Source: FEN-1219 sp963713355
GTDB taxonomy: Bacteria; Pseudomonadota; Gammaproteobacteria; Steroidobacterales; Rariloculaceae
Length of the DNA stretch: 64,000 bases
Reading direction: 5' to 3'
Assembly (NCBI GenBank): GCA_963713355.1
Contig: CAVQLK010000005.1
Span: 248,001 to 312,000 of the forward strand
Shown here piece after piece: positions 25,840 through 34,207 of the stretch (position 1 is its first letter; each line of letters starts with the position of its first letter). The notes under the pieces were generated by a model, which was not told where the DNA came from, searched no databases, and worked only from the letters and a program-made list of their open reading frames with translations. The translations under genes were made by a program, and so were the position numbers.

Positions 25840-26546
25840 GTCAGCAGCCAGCCGCCGTCGATGACGAGGTTGATGCCGTTGACGCCGCGGTTCGTGAACA
25901 GGAAATCGACGGCGCCGACGACGTCCTCGGTGGTCGCGAGACGGCCGCCCGGCGTGCGTTTCTCGATGTTCGCGACGGCTTCCTTCTTGTCGGCCCACGC
26001 CGGCGTGTCGGAAATGATGCCGGGGTGAATCGCGTTGAACCGCACCGGCGCGAGCTCGACGGCCAGCGTTCGGATCAAGCTGCTGACGGCGCCGTTGACC
26101 GTCGTGATCGAGGTCGAGCCCGGATACGGCCGCTCGCTCGCGAGGCCGCCGAACAGCACCGCGGACGCGCCCGCGCCCATGCGCGGAAACAGCGTGTGCG
26201 CGACCTCGGTGTAGCCGATCAGCTTCAGCGTGACGATCTTGCGTGCGCGCTCGACGTTGTAGTCGCGCGCGCTGTTGTAGTCGCGGTCGACGGCGACGAG
26301 CGCGAGATGATCGACGTGGCCCAGGCTCGCAAGCTTGGCGTCGATCGTCTCGGGCTCCGAGATGTCGACGGCGAGGCCGCGCGTCTTGCCGCCGATGTCC
26401 TTCGCCACGCCGTTCGTGCGCTCCTCGTCGCGGCCCGTGATGACGACGTCGCAGCCTTTGTCTGCGTAGAACTGCGCGATCGCGTGGCCGATGCCGCCCG
26501 TGCCGCCGATGACGACGACACTCTTGCTCGATCCGACGTTGCTCAT
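25836..26546 (-). CDS. SDR-family protein lacking the classical Tyr/Lys catalytic pair (236 aa)
   Basis: The Rossmann motif VVVIGGTGGIGHAIAQFYAD and the adenine-pocket VAVDISEPE are intact, and the end VNGINLVIDGGWLLT is typical of short-chain dehydrogenases. Where classical enzymes have Y-x-x-x-K, this one reads STSITTVNGAVSSLIRTLAV, so Tyr and Lys are replaced by Ile and Asn. NADP binding is likely, but chemistry must differ or be lost; similar VNGA-type divergent SDRs exist. ATG 26546 overlaps the upstream cupin stop by four bases (ATGA), so the two are coupled. The gene converges with pit, overlapping its last four bases. Confidence 0.8.
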   Translation of the reverse strand: MSNVGSSKSVVVIGGTGGIGHAIAQFYADKGCDVVITGRDEERTNGVAKDIGGKTRGLAVDISEPETIDAKLASLGHVDHLALVAVDRDYNSARDYNVERARKIVTLKLIGYTEVAHTLFPRMGAGASAVLFGGLASERPYPGSTSITTVNGAVSSLIRTLAVELAPVRFNAIHPGIISDTPAWADKKEAVANIEKRTPGGRLATTEDVVGAVDFLFTNRGVNGINLVIDGGWLLT

Positions 26547-27454
26547 TGCGCGCTCCCTTGCCGTTTCATTTGCTCGGCGACGTACTCCCAATCGCGCGAC
26601 CAGCGATAGGAGTTGCGCGCCGGCGGTTGCGGCGATTGCGTTTCGAGCCAGCGTACTGTCGTGTTGCTGCGATTGTAGAACGCGTGCGTGCAGCCGACGC
26701 CTGCCCAGAGGAAGTCGCCGGGCTTCATGAGGTACTTCTCGTCGTCGGCCCAAGCCTCGACCTCGCCGTGCATGATGTAGTACGCCTCCTCGAGCGGATG
26801 GTCGTGCGGGTGCGCATTGGCATTCGGCTCGTACTCGACCATGAACATCGTGTGCAGCGCGGCATCGAGCCGCTGATCGACGAGCATCTTCAGCGAGATG
26901 CCGCTGTAGACGAGCAGCGCCGTCGCCATGCTCGCCGACACCTTCGCGGCGTCCTTCTTGAGGCCCGTGCGCACGGAATCGATGTTGATGTCGTCCTCGC
27001 CCATCTTGAACAGGTGCCGCGAGGAAACGTCGCGGATGTCGAAATCCTCGATGGCGACAGCGGGTGGCCGTCCGAGGAAGTAGGTGCCTTCGGCGAAGTT
27101 CTCGCCCTTCGGGCACGGAGCATTCATGTCGATCCAGCGCGCGGTGCCGCTCGTAGGGCCGAGCCACGCATTCTTGATCCCGACGGGAATCAACCCGCAG
27201 GCGCCCGGCGACAGGCGATAGCCGCGGCCGTCGAGAATCAAAGTCGGGTTGCCGGCGAGAACGAAAAAGCTCTTCTCGAACGATTGCAGGTGCGTGTCGA
27301 CGTGGCCGCCGGCATCGAGCTCGGCGAGGCCCCAGCCGGTATGCACGGCACCGACGGAGCGATCCGACAATGCAAAGCGCCGGTAGCCGGCAGAATGTTG
27401 CGGAAACGCAGGTCTTGGTTTGACGTCGGCCGCCCGAACGAAGTGATGCAGCAT
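26543..27454 (-). CDS. Two-domain cupin protein (303 aa)
   Basis: There are two cupin units. The first shows GGHVDTHLQSFEKSFFVLAG and a later GLIPVGIKNAWLG, and the second shows ANAHPHDHPLEEAYYIMHGE and DFLWAGVGCTHAFYNRS with a full HxH-E-H metal set. The layout recalls (S)-ureidoglycine aminohydrolase-like bicupins, but no purine catabolism gene is near, so the substrate is open. ATG 27454 follows GGGAGATCTAC, a good ribosome site, and was chosen over upstream starts. It heads an operon with the SDR-like gene and is divergent from the MBL gene at 27536. Confidence 0.78.
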   Translation of the reverse strand: MLHHFVRAADVKPRPAFPQHSAGYRRFALSDRSVGAVHTGWGLAELDAGGHVDTHLQSFEKSFFVLAGNPTLILDGRGYRLSPGACGLIPVGIKNAWLGPTSGTARWIDMNAPCPKGENFAEGTYFLGRPPAVAIEDFDIRDVSSRHLFKMGEDDINIDSVRTGLKKDAAKVSASMATALLVYSGISLKMLVDQRLDAALHTMFMVEYEPNANAHPHDHPLEEAYYIMHGEVEAWADDEKYLMKPGDFLWAGVGCTHAFYNRSNTTVRWLETQSPQPPARNSYRWSRDWEYVAEQMKRQGSAQ

Positions 27455-27535
27455 GTAGATCTCCCGGTGATTCACCGAGTCTTGCGTCGAACGGGCATTG
27501 TAATACGGTACGATCGTGGGCAACGAAGGCGCTCG

Positions 27536-28585
27536 ATGGGGATCGCGATGAAACGCTGCGAATGGTTGCTTGCCGTACTGAGCTGTTCAGGGCTCGCGCC
27601 GTTAGCGGCGCACGCGCAACCCGGCCCGCTCTGGCAATCGACTTCGTACAAGGGGCAGGAAATAGGCAAGCTGACCGGCGACGTGTACTACGCGCGAACC
27701 GACGACTATGTCTCGGCCTTCATGGTCACCTCGGACGGCATCGTGCTCGTCGAGCCCGTCGGCCCGCAGCACGCAGCGTGGCTCAAAGGCGAGCTCGCGC
27801 GGCGCTTCGATGTGCCCGTGAAGTACGTGATCTACAGTCACTCGCACGGCGATCATGCGTCGGGCGCGGCCGTGTTCGCCGACACGGCGCGCATCATCGG
27901 CCACGAAGCGCTGCTCGGCCTGCTGGCGCTGCCGCCGGCTTCCACGCCGCTGCCGCCGAACCTTCGCGCGCAGGACGGCAACGGCAACGGGCGCATCGAA
28001 CGCGGCGAAGCGCAAGCCCTCGCAGCGTCGTTCGATTTCTACGACGCCGACGGAGACGGCGCGTTGAGCGGTGCCGAAGCCGGGCGCGGGCCGCTGAAGC
28101 ACGTAGCACCCCCCGATCTCACCTACACCACGCAGGTCAACATCACGCTCGGCGGCAAGCGCGTCGAGGTCATTCCGATCCCGACCGACCACGCGCCCGA
28201 CAATACGGTCGTCCGGTTCGTCGACGGTAGCAACGTGGTGTTCGCGTCAGACTGGATCACGAACGGCCGTGTGCCGTTCGGCGCGAACGTCACGATGCAG
28301 AGCGAGCTCGAGAAGATCCGCCGCGTCGAGGCGCTCGACTTCGAGCACTTCGTTTGTAGCCACGGCCGCCTCGGCACGAAAGCCGACGTGTCGGCAAATC
28401 TTCGGTATCGAGAAGGCGTCGCATTGGCCGTGCGCGAAGCGATCGCTGCCGGCAAGACGCTCGAGCAGGCACGTGACTCCGTGCTGATGAGCGATTACGC
28501 CGACTGGGAGTTCTACGAGCAGCAGCGGCCGCAGAACGTCGCCGGTGCGTATCGCTTGCAGACGGCGAGCCGCGGACCGCAATAA
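27536..28585 (+). CDS. Secreted MBL-fold hydrolase with an inserted EF-hand pair (349 aa)
   Basis: A signal peptide ends at AHAQ. The MBL motif is YSHSHGDHASGAAVFAD (HSHGDH, residues 102-107), with IPTDHAPDNTVVRF, FASDWITNGRVPF and FVCSHGRLG supplying later ligands. Between the first motif and the rest are two canonical 12-residue EF-hand loops: DGNGNGRIERGE at 147-158 and DADGDGALSGAE at 170-181, separated by a short helix. Each has Asp/Asn at positions 1, 3 and 5 and Glu at 12. The start ATG 27536 lies six bases after GAAGG. Calcium may therefore stabilise or switch the enzyme in the periplasm. The substrate is unknown. Confidence 0.87.
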   Translation: MGIAMKRCEWLLAVLSCSGLAPLAAHAQPGPLWQSTSYKGQEIGKLTGDVYYARTDDYVSAFMVTSDGIVLVEPVGPQHAAWLKGELARRFDVPVKYVIYSHSHGDHASGAAVFADTARIIGHEALLGLLALPPASTPLPPNLRAQDGNGNGRIERGEAQALAASFDFYDADGDGALSGAEAGRGPLKHVAPPDLTYTTQVNITLGGKRVEVIPIPTDHAPDNTVVRFVDGSNVVFASDWITNGRVPFGANVTMQSELEKIRRVEALDFEHFVCSHGRLGTKADVSANLRYREGVALAVREAIAAGKTLEQARDSVLMSDYADWEFYEQQRPQNVAGAYRLQTASRGPQ

Positions 28586-28649
28586 TATTGACACTCTCGG
28601 CCGGCGCCCATACCGTCATCGGATCAGGCTTTAAGAACGGAGTCTCGAT

Positions 28650-29138
28650 ATGCGAATGTCGAGAATCGTAGTGCCGCTTGGTGCGGCAATCGGAGCGCTG
28701 CTCCATCCCGTCAGCGAGTCTGCGGCACAGGTGCCGGGGTTGTACTCGCTGCCGCAGTCCGACTTCGTCTGGAATTGGGGCACGACCGACCTCGAGCGGC
28801 GGCGTGGCTCGGCCGACATCGAGGTCAACGGCGGCGAGGCGCAGTTTCGTTGCGAGCTCAGCGCGCAGATGCGTCCTTCGAGCACGATGACGGAAACGGA
28901 GCTCAACCAGCTCGAGCAAGATCTCACGACGCGCCTCGATTTCATCTATGCGACGAGCGAGGCGATGAATTATCTAGAGAACCAACGCGTGCTCGAGTGG
29001 GCGGTGCTCGACTGCAAGAAGTTTCAAGCGGCCGAGAAGACGCCCGAAGAAAAAGCGACGCGCGAGCAAGAAGCGCGCGACAAAATGTTGCGCGAGCTCG
29101 AGCGGCGGCGTGAGCGTGCGCAGCGCGACGCAGAGTAG
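28650..29138 (+). CDS. Small secreted protein of unknown function with charged helical C-terminus (162 aa)
   Basis: A signal peptide (RIVVPLGAAIGALLHPVSES, then AAQ) precedes a domain containing DFVWNWGTTDLERRRGSADI, which recurs in no family I can name. Two cysteines (FRCELSAQ and VLDCKKF) could form a disulfide. The last 45 residues are a highly charged helix (TPEEKATREQEARDKMLREL). The protein is probably periplasmic. It stands alone before hemW, 12 bases upstream of that frame's first start. Confidence 0.65.
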   Translation: MRMSRIVVPLGAAIGALLHPVSESAAQVPGLYSLPQSDFVWNWGTTDLERRRGSADIEVNGGEAQFRCELSAQMRPSSTMTETELNQLEQDLTTRLDFIYATSEAMNYLENQRVLEWAVLDCKKFQAAEKTPEEKATREQEARDKMLRELERRRERAQRDAE

Positions 29139-29150
29139 CCGCTCGCCGCG

Positions 29151-30437
29151 ATGAGCACTCCCGCGGTGCTGCTAGGCGACGAGGGCATGGATGCCCGAGG
29201 TAGAACAACGCAGGCGAGGGCAGGGATGCCCGAGGTAGGGCAATGCAGGGAGCAATTGCCGGGAGCAGTTGTCGACGACGCCGCGCTTCGCTTCGACGTC
29301 TTGCCGCCATTGTCGCTCTACGTGCACTTGCCTTGGTGCGTTCGCAAGTGCCCGTACTGCGACTTCAACTCGTACGAAGCGCGCGGGGCATTGCCGGACG
29401 CCGAGTACGTCGGCGCGCTGCTGCGTGACCTGCGTACGGAGCTGTCGCTCGCGCAAGATCGGCCGATCGAGACGATCTTCCTCGGCGGCGGCACTCCGAG
29501 TCTCTTCTCGGGCGCGGCGATCGCGCAGCTGCTCGACGGCTTGCGAGCCGAGGCTGTGCTCGCCACCGATGTCGAGATCACGCTCGAAGCGAATCCCGGG
29601 GCGGTCGATGCGGCGAGCTTCGCTGCGTTCCGAGAAGCCGGCGTCAATCGCTTGTCGATCGGCATTCAGAGCTTTCGCGACGAGCAGCTTCGCGCTCTCG
29701 GCCGTGTGCACGACTCGGCCGAAGCAGAGGCGGCCGTCGCAACGGCCCGCGCCGCGGGCTTCGACGACATCAATCTCGACCTGATGTACGGCTTGCCCGG
29801 CGACGACGCTGTCGGCGCTGCCGCGGATCTCGAGCGCGCGCTCGCGCTCGCGCCGTCGCACCTCTCTTGGTATCAACTGACGCTCGAGCCCAACACGGCA
29901 TTCGAGCGCCGCCCGCCCGTGTTGCCCGGCGACGACGCCGTCGCGGCGATCGAGGAGCGCGGCCGCGCCTTGCTCGGAACTCACGGCTACGAGCGCTACG
30001 AGATCTCCGCTTACGCGCGAAGCGGCCGTCGCTGCCGGCACAACTTGAACTACTGGCAATACGGCGACTACCTAGGCATTGGCGCCGGCGCACACGGCAA
30101 GGTCACGTTGCCTGCCGACAACGAGATCGCGCGCCGCGAGAAAACGCGCAACCCGCGCACCTATCTGCAGCGAGCGGGTACGGCGCAAGCGGCGGGCGAG
30201 CAGCGCGTCGCGACTCGCGCGCAGGCGGCGCTCGAGTTCCTGATGAACGCGTTGCGCGTGCTCGACGGCGCATCCGTTACCGCGTTCGAGGCGCGAGCGG
30301 GGCAGCCCGCGGCGGCCATCGGCGCGGCTCGCGCCGCCGCGATCGCGCGCGGCTGGCTTGGCGCCGAGGCTGACCGGCTGCGCGCTACGCCGGCCGGGCT
30401 CGAGCGGTTGAATCGGTTGCTCGAGCTGTTCGCGTGA
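29151..30437 (+). CDS. hemW: Heme chaperone/radical SAM protein HemW, with repeat-derived N-terminal extension
   Basis: HemW, formerly called oxygen-independent coproporphyrinogen oxidase-like, inserts heme and binds a 4Fe-4S cluster. LSLYVHLPWCVRKCPYCDFN gives the CxxxCxxC cluster motif, ETIFLGGGTPSLFSG the SAM-binding GGTP, and NRLSIGIQSFRDEQLRALGR and INLDLMYGLPGD the later family motifs. Family proteins start about ten residues before YVHLPWC. Here the frame extends about 50 codons upstream through a tandem palindromic repeat (29177-29248). The real start may be ATG 29226, or TTG 29256, which lies behind AGGGAG inside the repeat. The C-terminal HemW domain is intact. Confidence 0.88.
   Translation: MSTPAVLLGDEGMDARGRTTQARAGMPEVGQCREQLPGAVVDDAALRFDVLPPLSLYVHLPWCVRKCPYCDFNSYEARGALPDAEYVGALLRDLRTELSLAQDRPIETIFLGGGTPSLFSGAAIAQLLDGLRAEAVLATDVEITLEANPGAVDAASFAAFREAGVNRLSIGIQSFRDEQLRALGRVHDSAEAEAAVATARAAGFDDINLDLMYGLPGDDAVGAAADLERALALAPSHLSWYQLTLEPNTAFERRPPVLPGDDAVAAIEERGRALLGTHGYERYEISAYARSGRRCRHNLNYWQYGDYLGIGAGAHGKVTLPADNEIARREKTRNPRTYLQRAGTAQAAGEQRVATRAQAALEFLMNALRVLDGASVTAFEARAGQPAAAIGAARAAAIARGWLGAEADRLRATPAGLERLNRLLELFA
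29177..29248. repeat. Two near-tandem copies of a REP-like palindromic unit
   Basis: Copy one (29177-29213) and copy two (29214-29248) share GGATGCCCGAGGTAG and the ending GCAG, with small differences. Each contains a GGGCA...TGCCC hairpin, GGGCATGGATGCCC and GGGCAGGGATGCCC. They lie within the open reading frame of hemW before its conserved part, so either they add residues to HemW or they form its untranslated leader. Such units resemble dispersed REP-like repeats of gammaproteobacteria. Confidence 0.65.
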
Positions 30438-30498
30438 CTGCAGGCGGTGCCGCGGCCGCTCTTGCTAGACTCGAACGACGTCCAAAAGGGGAACGGCC

Positions 30499-31356
30499 AT
30501 GGCTTTGAAACACTGGCTTGGCGGCACGCTCGTCGCGGCGGCGCTCGCAATGTCGAGCTGCGAGATGGAGCGCGCGCAGCCCGCGCCGGCGGCGGCGCCC
30601 CGCATCTACGTCTTCGAGAACGGCACGATCAACGGGCTCGATCCCGCGCTGTTCAACTTCCGGCGCGAGGAGCTGAAGCAGGTCGACTTCGTGAACATGG
30701 CCTATCTGATCGTGCACCCAACCGGCACGCTGATGTTCGACGCGGGCGCTGTTCCGGACAGCCACTTCAAGGGCGACGGCAGCCCCGTTGTCGAAGGTGT
30801 CGTGACGGCCACGAAGCCGCTGTTGCCGCAGCTCGCTGCCGCGGGTTACTCGCCGAGCGACGTCACGTACTTCGCGCTGTCGCACTTTCACTCGGACCAC
30901 ACGGGTAATGCGAACGAGTTCGCGCAAGCGACCTGGATCGTGCAAGAGGCCGAGCGCGATTACATGTTCGCAGACAACCCGCAGGGCATCATCCAGCCGG
31001 CGACGTATGCGGCGCTGCGCAATGCGCAGACGAAGCTCTTGAACGACGAGGACTTCGACGTCTTCGGCGACGGCTCCGTCGTCGTGATGGCGACTCCGGG
31101 CCACACGCCGGGTCACCAAGTCGTGGCCGTGAAGCTTGCGAACCGCGGCACCGTCGTTCTCGCCGGCGATCTCTATCACTATCCCGAGGAACGCACGACG
31201 GGTCGCGTTCCGACGTTCGAGTCCGACCCGGAGCAATCGAAGGTCTCGCGCGCGCGCATCGAAAAGTACCTCGAGGACAACGACGCGGAGCTCTGGATCG
31301 AGCACGACATCGCCACGCACGCAGCGCTGCCGAAGGCGCCGCAATACGTCGATTAG
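30499..31356 (+). CDS. Exported MBL-fold hydrolase, N-acyl-homoserine-lactonase-like (285 aa)
   Basis: The N-terminus (HWLGGTLVAAALAMSSC, then EME) reads as a lipoprotein signal with the cysteine at residue 21, so the protein may be membrane-anchored. FALSHFHSDHTGNANEFAQA carries the HxHxDH motif in the AiiA-type context with N and E residues nearby, followed by MATPGHTPGHQVVAVKLANR and VVLAGDLYHYPEERTTGRVP. The last histidine lies in LWIEHDIATHAAL. AHL lactonases are close relatives, but so are other lactone and ester hydrolases, so signal degradation is only a possibility. The length and motif spacing fit that subgroup. Confidence 0.82.
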   Translation: MALKHWLGGTLVAAALAMSSCEMERAQPAPAAAPRIYVFENGTINGLDPALFNFRREELKQVDFVNMAYLIVHPTGTLMFDAGAVPDSHFKGDGSPVVEGVVTATKPLLPQLAAAGYSPSDVTYFALSHFHSDHTGNANEFAQATWIVQEAERDYMFADNPQGIIQPATYAALRNAQTKLLNDEDFDVFGDGSVVVMATPGHTPGHQVVAVKLANRGTVVLAGDLYHYPEERTTGRVPTFESDPEQSKVSRARIEKYLEDNDAELWIEHDIATHAALPKAPQYVD

Positions 31357-31361
31357 CCGCG

Positions 31362-32087
31362 ATGCCGACCGTCGAAGAGCACTACAGCCGGCTGCTCGCG
31401 GACGTCTACTCCTGGATGTATGGGGGGTGGGACGCCGCGCTCGCGCGTTACACGGAGTTCTTCCAATCGCGCGGCATAGCGCCGCGTGGCAGCAAGCGCG
31501 CGATCGATCTCGGCGCTGGTTGCGGCTTCCAAGCGATTCCGCTCGCGCGGCTCGGCTTCTCGGTCACGGCGATCGACCTCGACCGTAAGCTTTTGGCCGA
31601 GCTCGAGCGACACAAGGGCGGCGAAGACATCGAGATCGTCTGCGCGGACATCCTGGAGTTTCGCCGGCACGCGCCGAAGTCGGCCGAGCTCATCGTCTGC
31701 ATGGTCGACACGTTGCTGCATCTCGAGTCGCAGACCGCCGTGACGCGGCTCGCGGCCGACATGTTCGCGGCGCTCGAGCCCGGCGGCACGTTCATCGCGA
31801 CGTTTCGCGACTTCACCGTGGAGACGAAAGAGCTCGAACGCTTCATCCCCGTGCGCAGCGACGACAAGACGGTGTTCACGTGCTTCCTCGAGTTCGAGCC
31901 CGAGACGGTCAAAGTGCACGACCTCATTCATCGGCGTGTCGACGGCCGCTGGGAGTTCGCGAAGAGCTTCTACCGCAAGCTGCGGTTGCCGACGGGCTGG
32001 GTCGTCACGACGCTGCTCGACGCGGGTTTCGCAGACGTCGACACGGACCTCGACCGCGGCCTCGTCGTGGTGACTGCGAAGAAGTAG
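31362..32087 (+). CDS. Class I SAM-dependent methyltransferase (241 aa)
   Basis: Motif I is KRAIDLGAGCGFQAIPLARL, followed by SVTAIDLDRKLLAELERHKG with the ribose-binding acidic residue, IVCADILEFRRH and LEPGGTFIATFRDFTV. There is no signal peptide. The N-terminal HYSRLLADVYSWMYGG segment resembles small-molecule methyltransferases. The start ATG is five bases after the lactonase-like stop, so the two are cotranscribed. The acceptor substrate is unknown. Confidence 0.85.
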   Translation: MPTVEEHYSRLLADVYSWMYGGWDAALARYTEFFQSRGIAPRGSKRAIDLGAGCGFQAIPLARLGFSVTAIDLDRKLLAELERHKGGEDIEIVCADILEFRRHAPKSAELIVCMVDTLLHLESQTAVTRLAADMFAALEPGGTFIATFRDFTVETKELERFIPVRSDDKTVFTCFLEFEPETVKVHDLIHRRVDGRWEFAKSFYRKLRLPTGWVVTTLLDAGFADVDTDLDRGLVVVTAKK

Positions 32088-32122
32088 GATGATCCGGCGG
32101 CACTCAGCGAAAGGGGGCGAGC

Positions 32123-33202
32123 ATGCGTAGTCCAACGATCTTCTTGGCCGGTCTGGCGTTGCTGGCCGGCGCGGCCGCGGCGCAGGAACCGAGCCGCGTC
32201 ACGGCGACGGAGGACATGGTCGAATCGGCAAGCGCGCTGCTTGCGACCGTCGCGGGTGGCCCCGGCGGCACGGAGACGCTGCTCGGCTTCGACAAGGGCA
32301 AGAACCTCGCGCTCGCGCTCGACGACGAAGCGCGCGGCGACTGGGCCTATTGGCCGACGGAGCGCGTCGGCGTGCCGCTCGATCTGATGACGGGGGAGCA
32401 ACGGCGGCTGACACACCGGCTGTTGACGTCGCTGCTGAGCGCGCGCGGCTATCTCAAGGTCGTGCAAATCATGCAGCTCGAGCAGATCTTGGGAATGCTC
32501 GACACGGCGGGCTTGCCGCGCGGTGTCGGCCATTACGAGGTCGTGCTGTTCGGCAAGCCGTCGTTGACGGAGGCGTGGTCGTGGCGCTTCGAAGGTCACC
32601 ACGTGTCGTTGAATGTCGCCGTCGCGCCGGCCGGCGTCAGCGTGACGCCGTCGTTCTTCGGCTCGAACCCGGCCGAGGTCCGCAGCGGCCCGTTGACGGG
32701 ATTTCGCGTGCTCGGCGCCGAGGAGGATCTCGCGCGCGAGCTCGTGACGTCGCTGACGCCCGCGCAACGCGGTAAGGCCGTCGTCTCGGCCGAGGCTCCG
32801 CGCGACATCTTCACGGGCAACATCAACAAGCCCGCGGACCAATGGGAAGCGTGGCGGGACACGCTGCAGGTCGCCGGTATCCCGGTCGCCGAGCTCAACG
32901 AGGTTCAGCAGCACTGGGTGCGGCGCATTCTCGACGAGGTCGTCGGTGTGTACCGGCCCGAGCTCTCGGCCGACTTCCTGAGCGCGATCGATGCGAAACG
33001 CCTCAGCTTCGCCTGGATGGGTGCGACGGAGCGCGGCGCGCCGCATTACTTCAGGCTGCAGGGCGCCGATTTCGTGTTCGAGTACGACAACGTTCAAGAC
33101 AACGGCAACCACGTGCACTCGGTGTGGCGCAGCAAGTCCGAGGACTTCGGCATGAAGTTGCTCGGCGAGCACTACCGCCTATCGCACGTGCGCGCGGAGT
33201 AA
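32123..33202 (+). CDS. Secreted DUF3500 protein (359 aa)
   Basis: A signal peptide ending AAAAQ is followed by the DUF3500 pattern: DWAYWPTERVGVPLDLMTGE, QRRLTHRLLTSLLSARGYLK and MQLEQILGMLD. WSWRFEGHHVSLNVAVAPAG, the domain's hallmark strand, comes next, then PSFFGSNPAEVRSGPLTGFR. RLSFAWMGATERGAPHYFRL and FEYDNVQDNGNHVHSVWRSK close it, with clustered His and Asp residues suggesting a metal or catalytic site. The function of the family is unestablished. A role in breaking down or binding an extracellular compound is inferred only from export and neighbours. Confidence 0.88.
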   Translation: MRSPTIFLAGLALLAGAAAAQEPSRVTATEDMVESASALLATVAGGPGGTETLLGFDKGKNLALALDDEARGDWAYWPTERVGVPLDLMTGEQRRLTHRLLTSLLSARGYLKVVQIMQLEQILGMLDTAGLPRGVGHYEVVLFGKPSLTEAWSWRFEGHHVSLNVAVAPAGVSVTPSFFGSNPAEVRSGPLTGFRVLGAEEDLARELVTSLTPAQRGKAVVSAEAPRDIFTGNINKPADQWEAWRDTLQVAGIPVAELNEVQQHWVRRILDEVVGVYRPELSADFLSAIDAKRLSFAWMGATERGAPHYFRLQGADFVFEYDNVQDNGNHVHSVWRSKSEDFGMKLLGEHYRLSHVRAE

Positions 33203-33210
33203 GCACTACG

Positions 33211-34008
33211 ATGTTGTCCCTGGCGCTCGCAGCCTGGGTGGCCGGCCAAGGGGAGGCGCTGCAGATGAGCTACCCTGCCGAGCCCGGCCTCGCAGGCGTG
33301 ACGGTGCGCTGGAGCGGTCATGCAGTGCCTTTCACGCCGAGCGGCGATCGCTGGCTCGCGACCGTCGGAGTCGATCTCGATTCGCGGCCCGGCGACCACG
33401 CAGTCGACGTCACGTTCGCGTACGAGGACGGCCGCACGCGCGTCGTGCGCGAGCCCGTCTTGGTCAACGCGGGCGAGTATCCGACGACGGAGCTGCAAGT
33501 CGAAGAGCGCTTCGTCGAGCTGTCGCCCGAGGACCAGGCGCGCGCGGACCGCGAGGCCGCCGAGACGAGCGCGATCTACGACACGTTCACGCCGGAGCGC
33601 TACTGGAGCGAGCCGTTCCAGGTGCCGGTCCGCGGCGCGAAGGACGGCCGCAATTTCGGCCACCGGCGCGTGTTCAACGGCCAGCCGCGAGCCCCGCATT
33701 CGGGGGCGGATCTGCGCGCCACGACGGGAACGCCGATCTACGCGGCGAACCGCGGCCGCGTAATGCTCGCGAAGGATCTGTTCTTCAGCGGCAACGCCGT
33801 TTACATCGACCATGGCCACGGCCTCTTCACGACCTACCTGCACCTGTCGCGGATCGACATCGCCGTCGGCGAAATGGTGGAGCAGGGCCAGCAGCTCGGC
33901 CTGGCCGGGGCGACGGGGCGCGTCACGGGGGCGCACCTCCACTGGGGCGTACGGCTCGTCGATGCCCGCGTCGACCCGTTTTCGTTGCTTCGAATAGGGA
34001 CGCAGTAG
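33211..34008 (+). CDS. M23-family metallopeptidase (LytM domain), 265 aa
   Basis: The C-terminal LytM domain has RAPHSGADLRATTGTPIYAA (HxxxD zinc ligands) and TGAHLHWGVRLVDARVDPFS (HxH), with a middle VYIDHGHGLFTTYLHLSRID strand. The zinc set is complete, so it should cleave peptidoglycan peptide crosslinks in the periplasm. The N-terminal half is a beta-rich region (TVRWSGHAVPFTPSGDRWLA) typical of exported LytM proteins. The N-terminus MLSLALAAWVAGQGEALQ is a weak signal peptide. It starts nine bases after the DUF3500 gene, on the same strand. Confidence 0.88.
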   Translation: MLSLALAAWVAGQGEALQMSYPAEPGLAGVTVRWSGHAVPFTPSGDRWLATVGVDLDSRPGDHAVDVTFAYEDGRTRVVREPVLVNAGEYPTTELQVEERFVELSPEDQARADREAAETSAIYDTFTPERYWSEPFQVPVRGAKDGRNFGHRRVFNGQPRAPHSGADLRATTGTPIYAANRGRVMLAKDLFFSGNAVYIDHGHGLFTTYLHLSRIDIAVGEMVEQGQQLGLAGATGRVTGAHLHWGVRLVDARVDPFSLLRIGTQ

Positions 34009-34018
34009 CGGCAACGCC

Positions 34019-34198
34019 GTGAGCAACCAACCCGGGCGCAACGATCCGTGTCCCTGTGGCAGTGGCAAGAAATACAAGCATTGCTGCGCCTCCAAAGGCG
34101 ACCGCCTGCCGTTCGCCACCCGCGTTTGGTTCGCCCTGATCGGCGTGATGCTTCTGATCGGGGCATGGTTGGCCCTGACGCAGGTCAATTTGCGTTAG
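34019..34198 (+). CDS. Membrane-tethered SEC-C zinc-motif microprotein (59 aa)
   Basis: The frame GTG AGC AAC ... TAG reads VSNQPGRNDPCPCGSGKKYK, then HCCASKGDRLPFATRV, ending in the hydrophobic helix WFALIGVMLLIGAWLALT. The first half is the complete SEC-C motif (CPCGSGKKYKHCC) that binds zinc at the end of SecA and in small stand-alone proteins. The second half is a single membrane span with a basic residue before it, giving a cytoplasmic zinc module on an inner-membrane anchor. GTG 34019 lies ten bases after the peptidase stop. A rho-independent-like hairpin (34208-34231) follows directly. Confidence 0.75.
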   Translation: MSNQPGRNDPCPCGSGKKYKHCCASKGDRLPFATRVWFALIGVMLLIGAWLALTQVNLR

Positions 34199-34207
34199 CG
34201 GCGACCG

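Noticed and set aside
30499..31356. Definite quorum-quenching lactonase
   Set aside because: The motif fits the broad family only; residues cannot fix the substrate, and no LuxI/LuxR genes are near.
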